A stretch of 64,000 nt of DNA, taken from contig NZ_ANBM01000003.1 in assembly GCF_002100115.1 (NCBI RefSeq), forward strand, positions 62,001-126,000. Direction: 5' to 3'. This stretch comes from Anaerovibrio sp. JC8 (GTDB lineage Bacteria > Bacillota > Negativicutes > Selenomonadales > Selenomonadaceae). How positions within the stretch are numbered: position 1 is the stretch's first letter; each line of letters begins with the position of its first letter. Shown here piece after piece: positions 26,387-35,034 of the stretch. Under the pieces are notes generated by a model. The model saw only the letters and a program-made list of their open reading frames with translations. It did not search any database and was not told the origin of the DNA. A program made the translations under genes and the position numbers.

Positions 26387-27571
26387 CTAGTTATCTTCCA
26401 AGGTTATATCAATTTCGGTACCGCTTGTCAGGCCCTCAGTATCAGAGGTGATAACAATATCCCCCTCACTCAGGCCGGAAATGATTTCCATGTAGGTACC
26501 ATCGGTTATTCCTGTTTGAACATGACGGAAGCCCAGATGCCCATCTGCTTCCAGCACAGCCACCTTATCGTGATTTTCATCTGTAAAGGCATCTATTGGC
26601 ACTGTCAGACACTTACGGGAAATGCTGGAATGAAGACGCATTTTCCGATAAGCTCCCGGCTCCAGCAGCCCCACCCGGTTATCCAGCTGCCACACCGCCT
26701 GACGCACTGTGGCCGGCTCAGACAAATCCGGTGTTATCTTTATCACCTTTGCCGAAAAGATCTGGTCGGCACCCTTATTTCCTGCGGAATAATTGGCCCC
26801 ATAGGATTTTGGCAGGGCCTCGCCCCCCAGTACTGAGGTGGCACCACCGGAAATAAATACCTCGATAGGCCGGCCTATCTCCATGCGCTGGGCCTGCTCA
26901 TCCACCACTGGTGCACTGAAATAGAGCTTGGAAAAGTCTCCCACCAGTGCCACCGGAGTTCCGGCAGTCACATAGGCGCCCTCGCTATGATAGAGCCGCA
27001 GTACCTCACCCTCAATGGAGGATATCACCAGCTGCCGGGACATGCGAACCTGCAGCCGATCCCTTTCTGCTTCAAAGCGGGACAGTCTCGCCTGGGCTGC
27101 CTTATAGGCTGCCTCCGCCTCATCAAATTTTTCCGCTGAAACAGCATCCATTTCAATGAGCTTCTTGTAGCGGTTATAAGAATTTCTCGTTTTTACCAGC
27201 TGAGCCTCCGCATCAAGGATATCGCTCTCCGCCTGCTTAAGCTTCAGGGGAATATCCTCATCCAGCAGCTGCACAATAGGGGTTCCGGCAGTGATGCTGC
27301 CATGCTTGTCCACAAACACCCGCACTATACGGCCATTTTCCTGGGCGATTATATCAGTCATATCGTCGCAATACAGATTCACCAGATCCAGCTCCACCAG
27401 AGGCTGTATTTCACGCTGCTTAACCAGAGTACCCGTCAGGGGCAGCTGCAAATTTTCCATACGCTGGGCTATTTCATTTTCTCCCCGCTGGTTCATATAA
27501 ACGCCATATACCAGCAAGGCCACAATCAAGGTAATAATAATGCCTACACCAAGGTAGAAGTAACTTTTCAT
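26387..27571 (-). CDS. Second periplasmic adaptor (RND/HlyD type)
   Basis: A 394-residue membrane-fusion protein with one N-terminal helix (residues about 5-25), a beta-barrel and lipoyl-type segments (NGRIVRVFVDKHGSITAGTP, and EGEVLRLYHSEGAYVTAGTP), and a coiled-coil hairpin (about 125-190). It is like RND or ABC efflux adaptors. It is the first gene of the export operon, 28 bases before the HlyD gene. Two adaptors in one operon is unusual. They may form one complex or serve two routes. A GGAG ribosome-binding site precedes the ATG. Confidence 0.88.
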   Translation of the reverse strand: MKSYFYLGVGIIITLIVALLVYGVYMNQRGENEIAQRMENLQLPLTGTLVKQREIQPLVELDLVNLYCDDMTDIIAQENGRIVRVFVDKHGSITAGTPIVQLLDEDIPLKLKQAESDILDAEAQLVKTRNSYNRYKKLIEMDAVSAEKFDEAEAAYKAAQARLSRFEAERDRLQVRMSRQLVISSIEGEVLRLYHSEGAYVTAGTPVALVGDFSKLYFSAPVVDEQAQRMEIGRPIEVFISGGATSVLGGEALPKSYGANYSAGNKGADQIFSAKVIKITPDLSEPATVRQAVWQLDNRVGLLEPGAYRKMRLHSSISRKCLTVPIDAFTDENHDKVAVLEADGHLGFRHVQTGITDGTYMEIISGLSEGDIVITSDTEGLTSGTEIDITLEDN

Positions 27572-27589
27572 AATCTACTCCAAACTTTT

Positions 27590-27617
27590 TTGAAAAAATT
27601 TATAAAAAATATGTAAT
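27590..27617 (+). promoter_or_regulatory. Promoter of the double-glycine peptide gene
   Basis: TTGAAA at 27590-27595 and TGTAAT at 27612-27617 are 16 bases apart, near the sigma-A consensus (5 of 6 at -10). Transcription would start near 27624, giving a leader of about 55 bases before the strong GGAGAGGAGG ribosome-binding site. The divergent export operon starts at 27571, so the two promoter regions may overlap. Confidence 0.6.
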
Positions 27618-27678
27618 ACCCTATCCTCTCAATCGTATATGATGGTAAAATAAGAACATCGGAGAGGAGGGACTCTAT

Positions 27679-27867
27679 ATGAGCATCGAACAGAAATATC
27701 AGGAAATCGACTTTTCCCAGCTCAGTCATGTGAAAGATAGCCTAAAGGCCCGACTCATGGAAAAGCGTGAAAAGAAACGGGAATTGTCCTGGGATGAACT
27801 GGATAATCTGGCAGCAGCCGGCGGTTCCAATCCTGCACAGTTGGCCAAGAATCCAATAAACAAATAA
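27679..27867 (+). CDS. Double-glycine leader peptide precursor (candidate exported peptide)
   Basis: A 62-residue peptide. The leader holds LSWDELDNLAAAGG (residues 36-49), a typical C39-type leader with acidic and hydrophobic spacing ending in Gly48-Gly49. Cleavage there would release a 13-residue product, SNPAQLAKNPINK, with no Cys, no aromatic residue and a net positive charge. The gene has a strong ribosome-binding site, its own promoter and its own terminator. It is divergent from an operon encoding a C39 peptidase exporter, which could process and export it. The short, hydrophilic product fits a signal peptide better than a pore-forming bacteriocin (inference). No immunity gene is obvious. 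Confidence 0.85.
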   Translation: MSIEQKYQEIDFSQLSHVKDSLKARLMEKREKKRELSWDELDNLAAAGGSNPAQLAKNPINK

Positions 27868-27941
27868 CCCATAATATTCCTAACTTTAGGAATTCTCCAA
27901 AAATCACTAAAATCCTGCAAATTAATAACCTGATTTTCACT

Positions 27942-27976
27942 GTGGACTGTCTTATGCAGTCCACTTTTTGTTTTTT
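27942..27976 (+). terminator. Terminator of the peptide gene
   Basis: GTGGACTG pairs with CAGTCCAC around a 7-base loop, followed by TTTTTGTTTTTT. This marks the end of the plus-strand peptide transcript as a short monocistronic unit. A smaller hairpin (ATTCCTA/TAGGAAT, about 27876-27893) lies before it. Confidence 0.9.
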
Positions 27977-28000
27977 CCAAAAAACTCGTAAGTATACAAA

Positions 28001-28033
28001 AAAGGCACTCTGCAATACAAACAGAGTGCCTTT
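28001..28033 (-). terminator. Terminator of the pyrR transcript
   Basis: AAAGGCACTCTG pairs with CAGAGTGCCTTT. On the minus strand the hairpin is followed by TTTTTTG. It lies 49 bases after the pyrR stop and ends the divIVA-lspA-rluD-pyrR direction. Confidence 0.88.
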
Positions 28034-28081
28034 AATTTCATTACCGTCTGCACCAGTAAACAGGAGAAAATTTGTCCCCCT

Positions 28082-28633
28082 TCATTCCATTTCCTGTCTC
28101 AGAACCACCTGGTCGGTGTCGTCTATCTCCACAACCTTTACGTTTACTGATTCTCTGGAGGAGGTAGGGACGTTCTTGCCCACATAGTCCGCACGGATAG
28201 GCAGCTCACGATGGCCGCGGTCAATGAGGACCGCCAGCTGAATAGCCTTTGGACGGCCCATATCGATTACTGCATTAAGGGCAGAGCGGATGGTGCGTCC
28301 AGTGTATAAAACATCATCTATAAGCACAATAATCTTTCTGTCAATATCTACCGGCATGGTGGTAGGACGCACGATAGGCTGATAGGACAGAATGGACAGA
28401 TCATCACGATAAAGGGTAATGTCCAGCACTCCTACAGGCGGACGCTTGCCCTCAATATTCTCAATGGCATCTGCAACCCGTTCAGCCAGAGGCACACCAC
28501 GGGAACGAATACCAACCAGTACAATGTCCTCTACCCCTTTATTCTTTTCAAGAATTTCATGGGCTATACGCACCAGGGCACGGTGTATGCCCTGTTCATC
28601 CATAAGAACGGTCTTATCAATAAAAGTTGTCAT
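28082..28633 (-). CDS. pyrR: PyrR pyrimidine regulator / uracil phosphoribosyltransferase
   Basis: A 183-residue RNA-binding attenuation protein that also makes UMP from uracil. The PRPP-binding motif is [19 protein letters not shown], and [17 protein letters not shown] is typical of PyrR. The start at 28633 follows AGAGGGG by 9 bases; an upstream ATG overlaps that site. The gene follows rluD, as in many Firmicutes. Its pyr operon targets are not in the window. Confidence 0.94.
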   Translation of the reverse strand: MTTFIDKTVLMDEQGIHRALVRIAHEILEKNKGVEDIVLVGIRSRGVPLAERVADAIENIEGKRPPVGVLDITLYRDDLSILSYQPIVRPTTMPVDIDRKIIVLIDDVLYTGRTIRSALNAVIDMGRPKAIQLAVLIDRGHRELPIRADYVGKNVPTSSRESVNVKVVEIDDTDQVVLRQEME

Positions 28634-28669
28634 GATATTCATCCCCTCTTTACCCTATTTATTGCTATG

Positions 28670-29590
28670 TTATTTATTGCGCAGCTTTTTTAAAATCTTT
28701 TCCATATCCTCAGGCAACGGACTGGTAAAGGTCATGCGCTCCCCTGTGGATGGATGGGTCAGCTCCAGGCTGATGGAATGCAGTGCCTGGCCCTGAATGG
28801 AAAAATTCCCCTTCACCTTGCCGTGACGGGTTGCCCCATATTTAGGGTCCCCCACCACAGGATGGCCGATATGGGTCATGTGAACCCTTATCTGGTGGGT
28901 ACGGCCGGTTTCCAGCCGGCACTCAATAAAGGTGCAGTCCCCAAACCGCTCCAAGACCTTGAAATGAGTGGTGGCAGGCTTGCCGTTTTCCTGCACAATG
29001 GCCATTTTTTTTCTGTCTGTAGGATGACGGCCAATATCACCATGGACAATGCCGGCTTCCTCCTTGATGTTACCCCAAACAATGGCATTATACACCCTGT
29101 GGGCAGTCTTCTCCTGAATCTGCTCCGCCAGGGAGATATGGGCCTTGTCATTCTTGGCAGCCACCATGACGCCGGAGGTATCCTTATCCAGACGATGGAC
29201 AATGCCCGGCCTAATTTCCCCATTAATGCCGGACAGATCCTTGCAGTGGTACATCAGAGCATTGACCAGTGTACCGGAATTTATGCCGGCAGCAGGGTGA
29301 ACCACCATGCCACGGGCCTTGTTTATTACGATAATATCATTATCCTCATAGATGATATCAAGTGGAATATCCTCCGGGAGTATTTCCACAGACTCCGCAT
29401 CAGGAACGGACAATTCCACCACATCATCAGGATGGAGCCGATAATTTCCCTTGCGTTCCTTGCCATTTACCGTGGCACAGCCATCAGCCACCAGCTTCTG
29501 CACATGGGAGCGGGAAAAATCCGGCTGCATGCGTGTGAGAAACACGTCCAGGCGCTCATTGTCCACATCAGCCTTGAAGGTCAGTGTCAT
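28670..29590 (-). CDS. rluD: RluD-family rRNA pseudouridine synthase
   Basis: A 306-residue enzyme that converts specific uridines in 23S rRNA to pseudouridine. An S4-like N-terminal domain (about residues 1-70) is followed by the catalytic HRLDKDTSGVMVAAK motif with the nucleophilic aspartate. Start 29590 is chosen for GGGAGG 7 bases before it; it overlaps the end of lspA by 23 bases. The exact target uridine cannot be told from sequence. Confidence 0.92.
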   Translation of the reverse strand: MTLTFKADVDNERLDVFLTRMQPDFSRSHVQKLVADGCATVNGKERKGNYRLHPDDVVELSVPDAESVEILPEDIPLDIIYEDNDIIVINKARGMVVHPAAGINSGTLVNALMYHCKDLSGINGEIRPGIVHRLDKDTSGVMVAAKNDKAHISLAEQIQEKTAHRVYNAIVWGNIKEEAGIVHGDIGRHPTDRKKMAIVQENGKPATTHFKVLERFGDCTFIECRLETGRTHQIRVHMTHIGHPVVGDPKYGATRHGKVKGNFSIQGQALHSISLELTHPSTGERMTFTSPLPEDMEKILKKLRNK

Positions 29591-30053
29591 TCTCTTTCCT
29601 CCCGAAGAAGATATCAATAACTATAAGGGCAGCCCCCACACAGATGGCAATATCTGCAATGTTGAACACAGGCCAAACCCTAAAATCGAAAAAGTCCACC
29701 ACTAATCCACTCTGCAGGCGGTCGTAGAGATTGCCCACAGCTCCGCTTAACAGCATGCTGACCCCGTATTTCATCAGCATGGATTCCTTGGCCAGCTGCT
29801 TGCGGTAGTACAGCACCACAGCACACAGCACTACGGCTACCACAATGAACATCACCCGCTGATTGGCAAACATACCAAAGGCAGCACCGGGATTCAGCAC
29901 ATAGGTGATGTGAAAAAAATCATTTATTACGGGAATGGACTGGCCCAGATGCATGGACGCAGTGACATAGCTCTTAACCAATTGGTCAATAATAAAAACT
30001 ATAAATCCTAAACCTACGGGTACCAACTTTGCCTCCAAAAAAGTCTTACGCAT
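29568..30053 (-). CDS. lspA: Lipoprotein signal peptidase II
   Basis: A 161-residue inner-membrane aspartic protease that removes signal peptides from prolipoproteins. Four hydrophobic helices are visible. The two catalytic aspartates lie in GAVGNLYDRL and FNIADIAI. NPGAAFGMF is the conserved segment before helix 2. It starts 5 bases after the divIVA stop. Confidence 0.96.
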   Translation of the reverse strand: MRKTFLEAKLVPVGLGFIVFIIDQLVKSYVTASMHLGQSIPVINDFFHITYVLNPGAAFGMFANQRVMFIVVAVVLCAVVLYYRKQLAKESMLMKYGVSMLLSGAVGNLYDRLQSGLVVDFFDFRVWPVFNIADIAICVGAALIVIDIFFGRKENDTDLQG

Positions 30054-30058
30054 TTTTA

Positions 30059-30667
30059 TTAAAACTCATTTTCTTCAGAAGCCACTTCAGCCTCTTCTTC
30101 AGTTACTTCCTGTTCCTGAACGTCAGCCGGCTTGGTGCCGATCTCAATGTTTACATCCTGCAGCACCTGGGACTCCTGCTTGTCCGGGAACTGTTGCTCA
30201 GCATCCTCCAGCAGGGACAGCTCAGTTTTCAGGGTATTGCGCATCTTGGCAATAAACTGGCGCTTTTCGCTGACAATGCGCTCGTATTCAGTAACGGCCT
30301 CGCGAACCTTCTGGGCTGCATCCTCCAAACGGCGCTTTGCCTCGATTTCTGCAGCATGAATAATGTTGTCGCTGGCCTGCTTTGCCGCTGCCCGGATCTC
30401 CTCAGCACGGGTATTGGCAGTGTTGGTAACCTCATCAGCAGTACGCTGGGCCACCAAAAGGGTATCCTGAAGGTTCTTCTCCAGCTGATGATACTGACCG
30501 AGAGCCTTTTCATTCAGCTCTACTTCCTTTTTCAGCTGGCTGTTTTCACGGAACAGCTTCTCATAGTCATTTACAACCTGATCGAGGAAATCGTCTATTT
30601 CCTCCCTGTCGTAACCACGAAAGCTGACTTTAAATTCCTGATTATGTATATCTACTGGTGTAAGCAT
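30059..30667 (-). CDS. divIVA: DivIVA-domain cell-division/polarity protein
   Basis: A 202-residue coiled-coil protein. The N-terminal lipid-binding domain (LTPVDIHNQEFKVSFRGYD, then REEIDDFLDQVV) is the DivIVA signature. A long coiled coil covers about residues 30-150, and an acidic Glu-rich tail follows. It would sit at curved membranes such as septa and poles. The start at 30667 follows AGGGGG, and the DUF4127 gene lies upstream across a terminator. Confidence 0.93.
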   Translation of the reverse strand: MLTPVDIHNQEFKVSFRGYDREEIDDFLDQVVNDYEKLFRENSQLKKEVELNEKALGQYHQLEKNLQDTLLVAQRTADEVTNTANTRAEEIRAAAKQASDNIIHAAEIEAKRRLEDAAQKVREAVTEYERIVSEKRQFIAKMRNTLKTELSLLEDAEQQFPDKQESQVLQDVNIEIGTKPADVQEQEVTEEEAEVASEENEF

Positions 30668-30742
30668 CTTTATCCCCCTAAAATTCATCAATAATTCATA
30701 ATAAAACCACCGTATATTTTAGCATATTTTTTAACATTAAAA

Positions 30743-30770
30743 TAGGGGCATTAGTCGAAAAATGCCCCTA
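30743..30770. terminator. Terminator between DUF4127 and divIVA
   Basis: TAGGGGCATT pairs with AATGCCCCTA around an 8-base loop, with A- and T-rich flanks on both sides. It separates the minus-strand DUF4127 gene from the divIVA gene downstream. Confidence 0.8.
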
Positions 30771-30822
30771 ATTATTATTAACTGTAATGTATTTATATCA
30801 GTTTTAAAAATCAATATCACAC

Positions 30823-32409
30823 TCAAACAGGCGGTTCCATGGATTTGTTATGTGCAGCTTTTTTGAGGGATAAATTTGCCGGCAAATTAATATTCTGCTG
30901 AGCAAATTCCTTCATCCATTCTGTTCCCTGCTGGGAAGCAAAATCACGGGCACCGTCCAAATTGCCTGTACTCTGGCTGTAGCCCGGATAAATCCACACA
31001 GCAGCCCCCAGCTTTTGACGGATGTTGGCCTGATAGCACCAATCATCAAGATAGCGGGTCAGCATCAGTTCTTCCCGTGCCTGTTTATCCATCCATTTGG
31101 TCAGAAGTCCTGTACCAATGAGAAAGCCGGTGGTGTTGGTGGCCGTATTCCAGCCGCCATAGGCCTGCAGCTTAAATTGCAGATTTTCCTTGTGCAGCTC
31201 ATTCATCAAGGCGTTATCAGCACCATTGCCAAAGGCAATATCTGCTACAGCCACGGGATAGCCCCTATTTACCAAGTCCTTTACCAGATTAACGAAGTGC
31301 ATGGTTCCCTTCCGTGGCTTGGTGGTGTTGTCGGGACCGTTGGCATCAAGGGTTTTGCCATCAGGATCGGTACTGATGGCCATAACCAGCTCAGCCCGTT
31401 CCGGTGAAGGCACCTGCATACCGCCGGCAGCCACAATGGTATTGTCCACATCAATGCCAATTTCTTCATTGCAATATTTAGGGATGGTATTGCGGCCCTT
31501 CCCCATATTATAGGTGGTATAAATAAATGGAATATCCCTCTTATCATCACAAATGGCCCGGCACATCATAACCATGCCCAGCTCGTCTGCTCCTGAGGTT
31601 ATTTGCAGCTTGGTCTTGCCAATATTTTTTCCATGCTCCCGCAAATGACGGGCTTCATAATGGGTCTGGGAATAAAGAGCGGAATCATCACCGCCTAAAA
31701 ACAGGAAAGTGAAAACGTTTTGGCCAGTCAAATCTATCAGTGCCTTGTTGGCATTGTAATTTAAACCATGGCGATGGGTCCAGTCCTCCATGGCTGCAGG
31801 CAAAATATCCTTTATAAGCTTTTCCAGCTCCTGCTTTTCCTTTTTGGTAGCCTGCCCCATTTCCACTTTATCACGAAGGGCGCTGTAATCACGAAGCATC
31901 ACGGCATTTTGCTGATAAATGGCCGGTTCCATACCATTTCCGGAATGGGTGGCAGACAGCAGGGTACGTAAAATAGTACCAAATCCGTATACTGGCAAGC
32001 CCGGATGATTTTCATGGAAGGAACGGAAGCGCTCCACCCGCTCATTTATGGTGTCCTGAGTTAATTCGTGATTTCTGGAAGCCACAAGACTGCCATAAAT
32101 CATGGCATCAGTTGATACCACAACAGCCTTTGCCCCAGGAGCGTTTTTATTCAGCCACTGCCAAAGGCCATCCGGGTTGCCCGGCTGTTCTCTGGTTCCC
32201 AATAAAGCTTCCGGTGGAACCACCACATCATACCCCAGCTTTTCCGCCACCTGACGGGTTTCCTTATCCGTTATGGGACGGTTATCCAAGGGCACAAACA
32301 GAATTTTACCACTGTCCACAGCAGAAGCAGCTGCCGGTGTAAAGCCCGACACCACTGACAGCACCATTGTCAGTGCCAACAGCATAATCATTTTTAAATT
32401 TATTCTCAT
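30823..32409 (-). CDS. DUF4127 family exported protein
   Basis: A 528-residue protein of the DUF4127 family. An N-terminal signal peptide is clear (MIMLLALTMVLSVVSGF, cleavage near AASAVD). The mature protein starts KILFVPLDNRPITDKET and includes VVVSTDAMIYGSLVASR and FLGGDDSALYSQ, family landmarks. It is predicted to act in the cell envelope; the biochemical role is unknown. It lies between ylmH and divIVA, splitting a block that is usually continuous in Firmicutes. Confidence 0.88.
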   Translation of the reverse strand: MRINLKMIMLLALTMVLSVVSGFTPAAASAVDSGKILFVPLDNRPITDKETRQVAEKLGYDVVVPPEALLGTREQPGNPDGLWQWLNKNAPGAKAVVVSTDAMIYGSLVASRNHELTQDTINERVERFRSFHENHPGLPVYGFGTILRTLLSATHSGNGMEPAIYQQNAVMLRDYSALRDKVEMGQATKKEKQELEKLIKDILPAAMEDWTHRHGLNYNANKALIDLTGQNVFTFLFLGGDDSALYSQTHYEARHLREHGKNIGKTKLQITSGADELGMVMMCRAICDDKRDIPFIYTTYNMGKGRNTIPKYCNEEIGIDVDNTIVAAGGMQVPSPERAELVMAISTDPDGKTLDANGPDNTTKPRKGTMHFVNLVKDLVNRGYPVAVADIAFGNGADNALMNELHKENLQFKLQAYGGWNTATNTTGFLIGTGLLTKWMDKQAREELMLTRYLDDWCYQANIRQKLGAAVWIYPGYSQSTGNLDGARDFASQQGTEWMKEFAQQNINLPANLSLKKAAHNKSMEPPV

Positions 32410-32452
32410 AATGAAATCCCCAATCTAAGCATGATATATTCTCATATTTTTC

Positions 32453-33253
32453 TTAGTCCAAATCTGATGCCTTGCCCTTATATTGCGGTGGACGCTTCTC
32501 CAGGAAGGAATTGATACCCTCTTTGTAATCATCGCCGCCGTATACCTTCTGACGATAGGAGTTAATGCGTTCAAAGTTCTCCGCACTGATAACAGAGGAT
32601 GCACGGGAAAGAATACGGAACTGGCGCTTAATGGCACTGACGGAAAGAATGCTGTTGCGGCGAAGCGGTGCCAAAAAATGCTCCTCCAAAAGCTTTTCCA
32701 GGGCTTCGCTATCCTCTGCCACGTGATTTATGAGACCTACGTTCAGAGCGTCCTCTGCCTCTATAGGCGTGCCCAGGAAGAACATTTCACGGGCCTTGTT
32801 GATGCCCAGCTGGTTGATAAAGTGAATCAGGCCGGAAGCGTTATAAGGAATACCAATCTTGGCCGGAGTAATGGCGAAGGTGGAATCCTTGGAGCTGACA
32901 ATCATATCGCAGGACAGGCAAAGGTCGCAGGCGCCACCCCAAACCGTGCCATCCACACAGGCAATAACCGGTATAGGCACATCCTGTACCTCTCTCAGCA
33001 GCTGCTCCATGGGAACATTGAAGGCCAATGGGTCACTGCCGTCCACCGGCAGCTCCTTGATATCATGGCCGGCGCTCCACACGTTACGATTCACTTCTGC
33101 TTTAATGACAATACCCACACACTCCTTGGCATATGCATCCTTTACAGCCTCAATCAGCTCCAGGCACATTTCCTCGCTGAGACAGTTATAGTGCTTGCCG
33201 TTTTGCATCGTAATGTAAGCAATTCTATCCTTAATTTCAGTGCTGACTAACAT
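32453..33253 (-). CDS. scpB: Methylmalonyl-CoA decarboxylase (crotonase fold)
   Basis: A 266-residue enoyl-CoA-hydratase-fold enzyme that turns methylmalonyl-CoA into propionyl-CoA. NVWSAGHDIKELP and DGTVWGGACDLCLSCDM match the ScpB/YgfG group, and IGIPYNASGL carries the family tyrosine. The start at 33253 is chosen because GGAGG lies about 6 bases before it. It would fit propionate formation from succinate in a Negativicute. The biotin-dependent sodium-pump decarboxylase usually used for this is not in the window. A generic crotonase is the alternative. Confidence 0.8.
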   Translation of the reverse strand: MLVSTEIKDRIAYITMQNGKHYNCLSEEMCLELIEAVKDAYAKECVGIVIKAEVNRNVWSAGHDIKELPVDGSDPLAFNVPMEQLLREVQDVPIPVIACVDGTVWGGACDLCLSCDMIVSSKDSTFAITPAKIGIPYNASGLIHFINQLGINKAREMFFLGTPIEAEDALNVGLINHVAEDSEALEKLLEEHFLAPLRRNSILSVSAIKRQFRILSRASSVISAENFERINSYRQKVYGGDDYKEGINSFLEKRPPQYKGKASDLD

Positions 33254-33334
33254 GTACATACCTCCTTATAGCCAAATAATATACAGTAAGGTTTCGGCAT
33301 AAATCAGTAACATTCCTGCAAAGGCCAAAAATTT

Positions 33335-33378
33335 AAAAGCCGTCAGCAAAACCAATTAGGGTTCTGCCAACAGCTTTT
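33335..33378 (-). terminator. Probable terminator of ylmH transcript
   Basis: An imperfect hairpin pairs AAAAGC..AGCAAAACC with GGGTTCTGC..GCTTTT. On the minus strand an A/T-rich tract follows. It lies just after the ylmH stop, so it separates the ylm genes from the inserted scpB-DUF4127 pair. Confidence 0.65.
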
Positions 33379-33383
33379 TATTT

Positions 33384-34178
33384 TTAAATATATCTTTTTA
33401 ACAACACGCCAATACGGCCTTTTTTGGTGGTTCCACGAACCTCAACCACCTCAAGACGACCACGGCCACGCATGGAAAGAACATCTCCCTCCTTGACGGA
33501 CTGGGAAGCATTCTTCACCTGCTGCCAGTTCAGCTTCAGCTTATCCGCAGCAATGTCGGAGGCAGCCCGGCTGCGGGATGAACCATATCCGGCAGCTGCA
33601 ATGGAATCAACTCTAAGGGAGGCAACAGTTGCCCGTATTTCCTTACAGCTTTCTTCCCTTGGCGTAATGTTGGCCAGATCATCCTCCACACAGGATACCC
33701 CGGTGCGGCCAATCTGGGTAAGGTTGTCTATAAGGTATGCCCCCATGGTCTGGTCAGCCAAAATTCGGGCAGTGGCGCCACCCATGAGAATATCACCGAT
33801 ACGGTCCCGCTCAATGCCCTGGCCCATAATGGAGCCCAGCACGTCACGGTGGCCAATGTGCTCATACTCACCATTCCATGTGGCTTTTACAACCATAATG
33901 TCAAATCCGGGATTTCCCCCGAAGGTCTCATCAATAAACATGGCCCGCTGACGCTCAGCCCCCTGATAGCCGCCGTTAAATTCAAGGCGAATACCCGGAT
34001 AGTTGGCCACTACGGTTTCAGCAATTTCCTGGCCGTAAAGGTCCAGAAAGCCGCTGATGCGGAACTTCTGGCTGCGCATAACCTGTTCAGCCATATCCAC
34101 CAGCTTGATTGCGGTTTCTGCGCCCTCAGTTCCCTTGTAATATCTAATAATCTTTTCTCTTTGTTCAGAACCTGCCAT
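33384..34178 (-). CDS. ylmH: YlmH-type S4-domain RNA-binding protein
   Basis: A 264-residue cytoplasmic protein. The N-terminal part has the YlmH body (GFLDLYGQEIAETVVANYPG, then GHRDVLGSIMGQGIERDRIG). The C-terminal S4 domain (ASDIAADKLKLNWQQVKNAS, then VKEGDVLSMRGRGRLEV) binds structured RNA. It is a member of the ylm cluster next to sepF and is linked to ribosome quality control in Bacillus. Its gene follows proC by 8 bases. Confidence 0.92.
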   Translation of the reverse strand: MAGSEQREKIIRYYKGTEGAETAIKLVDMAEQVMRSQKFRISGFLDLYGQEIAETVVANYPGIRLEFNGGYQGAERQRAMFIDETFGGNPGFDIMVVKATWNGEYEHIGHRDVLGSIMGQGIERDRIGDILMGGATARILADQTMGAYLIDNLTQIGRTGVSCVEDDLANITPREESCKEIRATVASLRVDSIAAAGYGSSRSRAASDIAADKLKLNWQQVKNASQSVKEGDVLSMRGRGRLEVVEVRGTTKKGRIGVLLKRYI

Positions 34179-34186
34179 AAACTAAC

Positions 34187-34990
34187 TTATTTCCCCAATT
34201 CCTTTGAGCGATCCGTAGCTGCCAAAACAGCATCAATAAGAGCACCACGCACTCCCCGCTGTTCCATTACACGAACGCCCTCAATAGTGGTACCAGCCGG
34301 GCTGGTAACCTGGTCACGCAATACATCCGGATGCTTGCCAGTCTCCACAACCATCTTTGCTGCACCCAGCAGTGTCTGGGCAGCCAGAAGGATAGCAGTC
34401 TGACGTGGAAGACCTGCAGCTACACCGCCGTCTGCCAAAGCATCAATCATCAGGAAGCCATAAGCAGGACCGCTGCCGGAAAGACCTGTAACAGCGTCCA
34501 TCATGCGTTCCTTAACCTCTACAGCCTGACCACAGGAGTAAAGAATATCTCTGATAGCCTTAACGGTTGCCTTGCCGGAAGCACGCTCGTTGCGGGCATA
34601 GGCAGACATGCCCTCGCCTACTGCCAATGGAGTATTAGGCATAATCCGTACAATAGGATTTTCCGGGAAGTATTTCTCCAGTGTCTTGATAGGAAGGCCG
34701 GCTACAATGGAGCCCACCAGAACATCATCAGGCACCTTGCCCTTTAAGGATTCCATTGCATCTGTAACCACCTGAGGCTTAACTGCCAAAATAAGTATAT
34801 CAAGGCCGGCAGTTTTAACAAAATCATTGTCAGTAACTGCATTGACACCATGCTTGTCCTTTAACTCCTTGCATCTGTCCTCTCTGATCTCAGAAACAAA
34901 TACATCCTTTGGAGATACCGAACCGTTGGACAACACTCCGGACAAGATAGCCTCTCCCATTGCTCCGCCACCAATAAAACCAATTTTCAT
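34187..34990 (-). CDS. proC: Pyrroline-5-carboxylate reductase
   Basis: A 267-residue enzyme making proline from pyrroline-5-carboxylate with NAD(P)H. The Rossmann motif GFIGGGAMGEAIL starts the protein. The C-terminal half has the family signature (DAVTGLSGSGPAYGFLMIDA, then GVAAGLPRQTAILLAAQTLLG). It sits inside the ylm/sepF cluster, a common arrangement in Firmicutes. Confidence 0.96.
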   Translation of the reverse strand: MKIGFIGGGAMGEAILSGVLSNGSVSPKDVFVSEIREDRCKELKDKHGVNAVTDNDFVKTAGLDILILAVKPQVVTDAMESLKGKVPDDVLVGSIVAGLPIKTLEKYFPENPIVRIMPNTPLAVGEGMSAYARNERASGKATVKAIRDILYSCGQAVEVKERMMDAVTGLSGSGPAYGFLMIDALADGGVAAGLPRQTAILLAAQTLLGAAKMVVETGKHPDVLRDQVTSPAGTTIEGVRVMEQRGVRGALIDAVLAATDRSKELGK

Positions 34991-35034
34991 GACAATCTTC
35001 TCCTCCTTTTCTATTATGCATTTTGTAAAGCTGC

